Assembly (NCBI RefSeq): GCF_027594825.1
Contig: NZ_CP088930.1
Location: forward strand, 1,797,019 to 1,861,018
Direction: 5' to 3'
DNA length: 64,000 bases
From: Serratia liquefaciens
Lineage (GTDB): Bacteria > Pseudomonadota > Gammaproteobacteria > Enterobacterales > Enterobacteriaceae
The notes below the pieces were generated by a model. The model searched no databases. It saw only the letters and a list, made by a program, of their open reading frames with translations, and was not told the origin of the DNA. Shown here one piece after another: positions 61,454-64,000 of the stretch (its first letter is position 1; each line of letters opens with the position of its first letter). A program made the position numbers and the translations under genes.

Positions 61454-62209
61454 ATGCCTATACACCTACTGATTGTCGACGCACTCAACCTTATCCGCCG
61501 CATTCACGCCGTGCAGGGGTCTCCCTGTGTCAACGCCTGCCAGCACGCCGTGCAACAGTTGATCCAGCACAGCCGCCCAACGCACGCGGTGGCGGTATTC
61601 GACGAGGACGATCGCAGCGAAAGCTGGCGTCACCAGATCCTGCCCGACTACAAGGCCGGACGTTCACCGATGCCGGAGAATTTACAGCAGGAAATGCCCC
61701 AGCTTCGCCAGGCGTTCGAAGCCCTTGGCGTTGCCTGTTGGCACTCGCCAGGCAATGAAGCGGACGATCTGGCGGCAACGCTGACGGCCAAAATTGCAGG
61801 CGGCGGCCATCAGGTCACTATTGTGTCCACCGACAAAGGTTACTGCCAGTTGTTGGCACCCAGCGTGCAAATCCGCGATTACTTTCAAAAACGCTGGCTG
61901 GATATGCCGTTTGTGCAGCAGGAGTTTGGGGTATCGCCACAGCAGTTGGCGGACTACTGGGGATTGGCGGGGATCAGCAGCAGCAAGATCCCTGGCGTAG
62001 CCGGCATCGGACCGAAAACGGCGGTGTTGCTGTTGCAGCAGGCAGGTTCGCTGGACGGGCTCTACCAGGCCCTGGAGCAGGTGCCGGAGAAATGGCGCGG
62101 CAAACTTCAACAACACCGCGACATGGCCTATGTCAGTAAAAAGGTCGCCACCTTGCGCACCGACCTGACGTTAACCGGTAACCTGCAGCAGCTGCGGTTA
62201 CCGGCTTAA
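61454..62209 (+). CDS. xni: Flap endonuclease Xni (exonuclease IX)
   Basis: FEN-family structure-specific nuclease acting on DNA flaps. The ATG at 61454 ([22 protein letters not shown]) gives 251 residues, as in E. coli; an ATG 6 codons upstream lies inside the ERIC-like element. Acidic metal-site motifs [11 protein letters not shown] and [11 protein letters not shown], and the helix-hairpin-helix [12 protein letters not shown]. Its ribosome site (GACGAG) is weak. Confidence 0.95.
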   Translation: MPIHLLIVDALNLIRRIHAVQGSPCVNACQHAVQQLIQHSRPTHAVAVFDEDDRSESWRHQILPDYKAGRSPMPENLQQEMPQLRQAFEALGVACWHSPGNEADDLAATLTAKIAGGGHQVTIVSTDKGYCQLLAPSVQIRDYFQKRWLDMPFVQQEFGVSPQQLADYWGLAGISSSKIPGVAGIGPKTAVLLLQQAGSLDGLYQALEQVPEKWRGKLQQHRDMAYVSKKVATLRTDLTLTGNLQQLRLPA

Positions 62210-62235
62210 ACCAGGGCGCGACTGCGCCCTGTCAA

Positions 62236-63339
62236 TCAGTCACGCTCGTCGCGACGCCCCCCCACGGCCGACCACATGCGGCGGACGTGTACGGTAACTT
62301 CTTCACGATCGTGATACAGCTGCTTGGCATGAATTTGTGAGCTGATACCCGCCGCATCCAAGGCTTCCTTGATCGACTGCAGGTTCTGCGAAACCTCTTC
62401 GTAGCGTTTTTTCATCGGCAGCTTCAGGTTGAAGATCGCCTCGCGGCACCAGCCTTTCACCAACCACTGGATCATCAAACTGGTCACCTTGGCAGGTTTT
62501 TCCACCATGTCACACACCAGCCAGTAAATCTTGCTGCTGGAAGGTTCATACCTGAAACCGTCGGCGCGGTGATGGGTTACCTGTCCGGTATCCATCAGGC
62601 TTGGCGCCATCGGGCCATTGTCCACCGCGTGCACCATCATGCTGCGTTGCACCAGTTGGTAGGTCCAACCGCCCGGACAGGCCCCCAGATCGACCGCATG
62701 CATGCCGCTGGCCAAACGCTCGTCCCACTCGTCGGCAGGGATAAACACGTGGAATGCCTCTTCCAGCTTCAGCGTAGAACGGCTTGGCGCGTCGGAAGGG
62801 AACTTAAGACGCGGAATGCCCATATAGAACGGCGAGTTGTTGTTGCTGAAGGAGTAACCGACATAACAGCAACCCGGCGCGATAAAGAACACGTGCACCA
62901 CTGGACGGGTTGCATTCTCACGCGCCATCAATACTTTCTGCTCACGCATCGCAGCGCGCAACGGCACCGTCAGTTTGCGACAGAACTTCATCAGCTCTTT
63001 GCTTTCGTTGGTGTCCGGCACTTCTACTCGCAGCTCACCACCACGGTCGACCACGCCAATCAGCATGCCGACGATCGGCGATACGCGATCTTCCGGCGGC
63101 AAATCGCGCAGCAGCTCACCCACCACCAACATCTGGCGGGCAAAAATCAGTTCACGGAACGGTATTTCCCGCGCCAGGCGATCGGCATCGTCCGGCTGGT
63201 AGCACTCGAAAAGCACGTAGCCGCTGTTGTCCTTCACTCTGGCGAAACCAAACACTTCCAGTTCGGCAGCCTTGGCGGTAATTTCCGCCGCACACTCTTT
63301 TTCAAAACCCTGGCGGCAATACAACGCAATCTTATTCAT
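62236..63339 (-). CDS. rlmM: 23S rRNA 2'-O-ribose C2498 methyltransferase
   Basis: Methylates C2498 in the peptidyl-transferase centre region. N-terminal THUMP-like domain, then a Rossmann methyltransferase with [16 protein letters not shown] (SAM site, ~residues 215-230) and catalytic-region lysines near 305-310. 367 residues versus 366. Overlaps ygdD by 8 bp. Confidence 0.96.
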   Translation of the reverse strand: MNKIALYCRQGFEKECAAEITAKAAELEVFGFARVKDNSGYVLFECYQPDDADRLAREIPFRELIFARQMLVVGELLRDLPPEDRVSPIVGMLIGVVDRGGELRVEVPDTNESKELMKFCRKLTVPLRAAMREQKVLMARENATRPVVHVFFIAPGCCYVGYSFSNNNSPFYMGIPRLKFPSDAPSRSTLKLEEAFHVFIPADEWDERLASGMHAVDLGACPGGWTYQLVQRSMMVHAVDNGPMAPSLMDTGQVTHHRADGFRYEPSSSKIYWLVCDMVEKPAKVTSLMIQWLVKGWCREAIFNLKLPMKKRYEEVSQNLQSIKEALDAAGISSQIHAKQLYHDREEVTVHVRRMWSAVGGRRDERD

Positions 63340-63727
63340 GGCGCTCGGCCTTTTTCCTCAGACGCAAAGCGCCAATCAACATCAATACCCAACCGGCCAG
63401 GAAACACACGCCGCCAATCGGCGTGATATAGACCCAGACCTTCAGGTGCGACAGCGCCAGACAGTACAGGCTGCCGCTGAACAGTACGGTGCCGAGCGCC
63501 AATAACGCCCCGCTCCAGTAAAACCACAGGCTGACACGGCGTTGCATCGCCACCGCCAGCGCCAGGATCGTCAGGGTATGAAAGCCCTGATAGTCCAGCC
63601 CGGTACGGATCCAGGCCATCTCGTTAGCGCCCAGCGTGCCACTTAGTACGTGTGCGCCAAACGCGCCCAGAGCAACAAATACAAAACCGCTGATAGCGGC
63701 AAAAATCAGCATTGAACGACTGCTCAT
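63332..63727 (-). CDS. ygdD: DUF423 inner-membrane protein YgdD
   Basis: 131-residue membrane protein with four hydrophobic segments ([70 protein letters not shown]). Function unknown. Overlaps rlmM, and gcvA lies upstream on the same strand, as in E. coli. Confidence 0.93.
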   Translation of the reverse strand: MSSRSMLIFAAISGFVFVALGAFGAHVLSGTLGANEMAWIRTGLDYQGFHTLTILALAVAMQRRVSLWFYWSGALLALGTVLFSGSLYCLALSHLKVWVYITPIGGVCFLAGWVLMLIGALRLRKKAERHE

Positions 63728-63779
63728 CGTTATTTACCTTTATTGAAAAAAACCGGCGGCGACAAAACGGCGACCGGCC

Positions 63780-64000
63780 TCATTGTTCGTAGCGAAAGCG
63801 GAACTTTTCTTGCTCGCTGGCTGCCCGCGCCAGGATCCACTTACGAAAGGCGGCTATTTTACCCAGTTCTGCCTGACTGTCATGACATACCAGATAAAAA
63901 GCATTTTTACTGACCAGGACGTCGTTGAACGGGCATACCAATCGCCCGGCCTCGATCTCGGTCTGCGCCATCACGTTATTGACCAGGGCAATCCCCTGCC
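63780..64000 (-). CDS. gcvA: Glycine-cleavage system LysR-type regulator, C-terminal part
   Basis: Partial: the gene enters from the right edge and only the last ~73 codons are present. They match the GcvA effector-domain end (EAGRLVCPFNDVLVSKNAFYL, terminal EKFRFRYEQ). GcvA controls gcvTHP and the sRNA gcvB. The helix-turn-helix lies outside the window. Confidence 0.94.
   Translation of the reverse strand, partial: QGIALVNNVMAQTEIEAGRLVCPFNDVLVSKNAFYLVCHDSQAELGKIAAFRKWILARAASEQEKFRFRYEQ

Overview
The window is a stretch of enterobacterial core chromosome, most probably from Serratia or a close relative in the Yersiniaceae. Protein lengths and residues follow the Escherichia coli orthologues closely (ProS, DnaE, BamA, GlnD, DapD, PpnN), a csrB RNA lies beside syd, and one ERIC-type repeat is present. 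The genus is an inference from the overall resemblance; no 16S sequence lies inside the window. There is no IS element, prophage, CRISPR array or tRNA gene.

Layout. (1) Positions 1-246 hold the promoters and antitermination leader of an rRNA operon that leaves the window to the left, followed by gmhB. (2) 1050-9068 is the E. coli-like block metNIQ, rcsF-trmO, proS, nlpE, arfB, yaeQ, yaeP-rof, with a MetJ operator before metN. (3) 9137-21525 is the most altered part. A cytochrome c gene sits between rof and tilS. A complete lysine decarboxylation locus (cadC-cadB-cadA-dtpC) lies between tilS and gloA2. A divergent thioredoxin-like/MarR pair lies between gloA2 and ldcC. The acid-inducible and constitutive-type lysine decarboxylase paralogues are therefore about 5 kb apart. 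(4) 21637-41351 is the large minus-strand envelope and translation block in the classical order rpsB-tsf-pyrH-frr-dxr-uppS-cdsA-rseP-bamA-skp-lpxD-fabZ-lpxA-lpxB-rnhB-dnaE-accA. (5) 41713-46647 carries map, glnD, dapD and yaeH on the plus strand. (6) From 46746 the content matches another part of the E. coli map (yqcA, truC, yqcC, csrB, syd, queF, ppnN, xni, rlmM, ygdD, gcvA). A double-palindrome repeat marks the junction. A pbpC/alpha-2-macroglobulin pair is inserted between truC and yqcC, and an MFS transporter between yqcC and csrB.

Functional themes: lipid A and outer-membrane biogenesis (lpxD/A/B, fabZ, skp, bamA, rseP, cdsA, uppS), envelope stress sensing (rcsF, nlpE, rseP), translation (rpsB, tsf, frr, map, proS, tilS, trmO, truC, rlmM, arfB), methionine uptake, acid resistance by lysine decarboxylation, and CsrA control through csrB.

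The points most worth following are: (a) a divergent MarR/CPVC-thioredoxin pair with back-to-back promoters and a 25-bp palindrome at the predicted start of the thioredoxin gene, where the MarR protein ends in a four-cysteine cluster; (b) a queF remnant in which the first 16 codons are joined in frame to the last ~30, with the middle missing; (c) the clustering of both lysine decarboxylase systems; (d) a 1993-residue membrane-anchored macroglobulin with a CSEQ thioester motif; (e) an ERIC-like element that runs up to the xni start codon.
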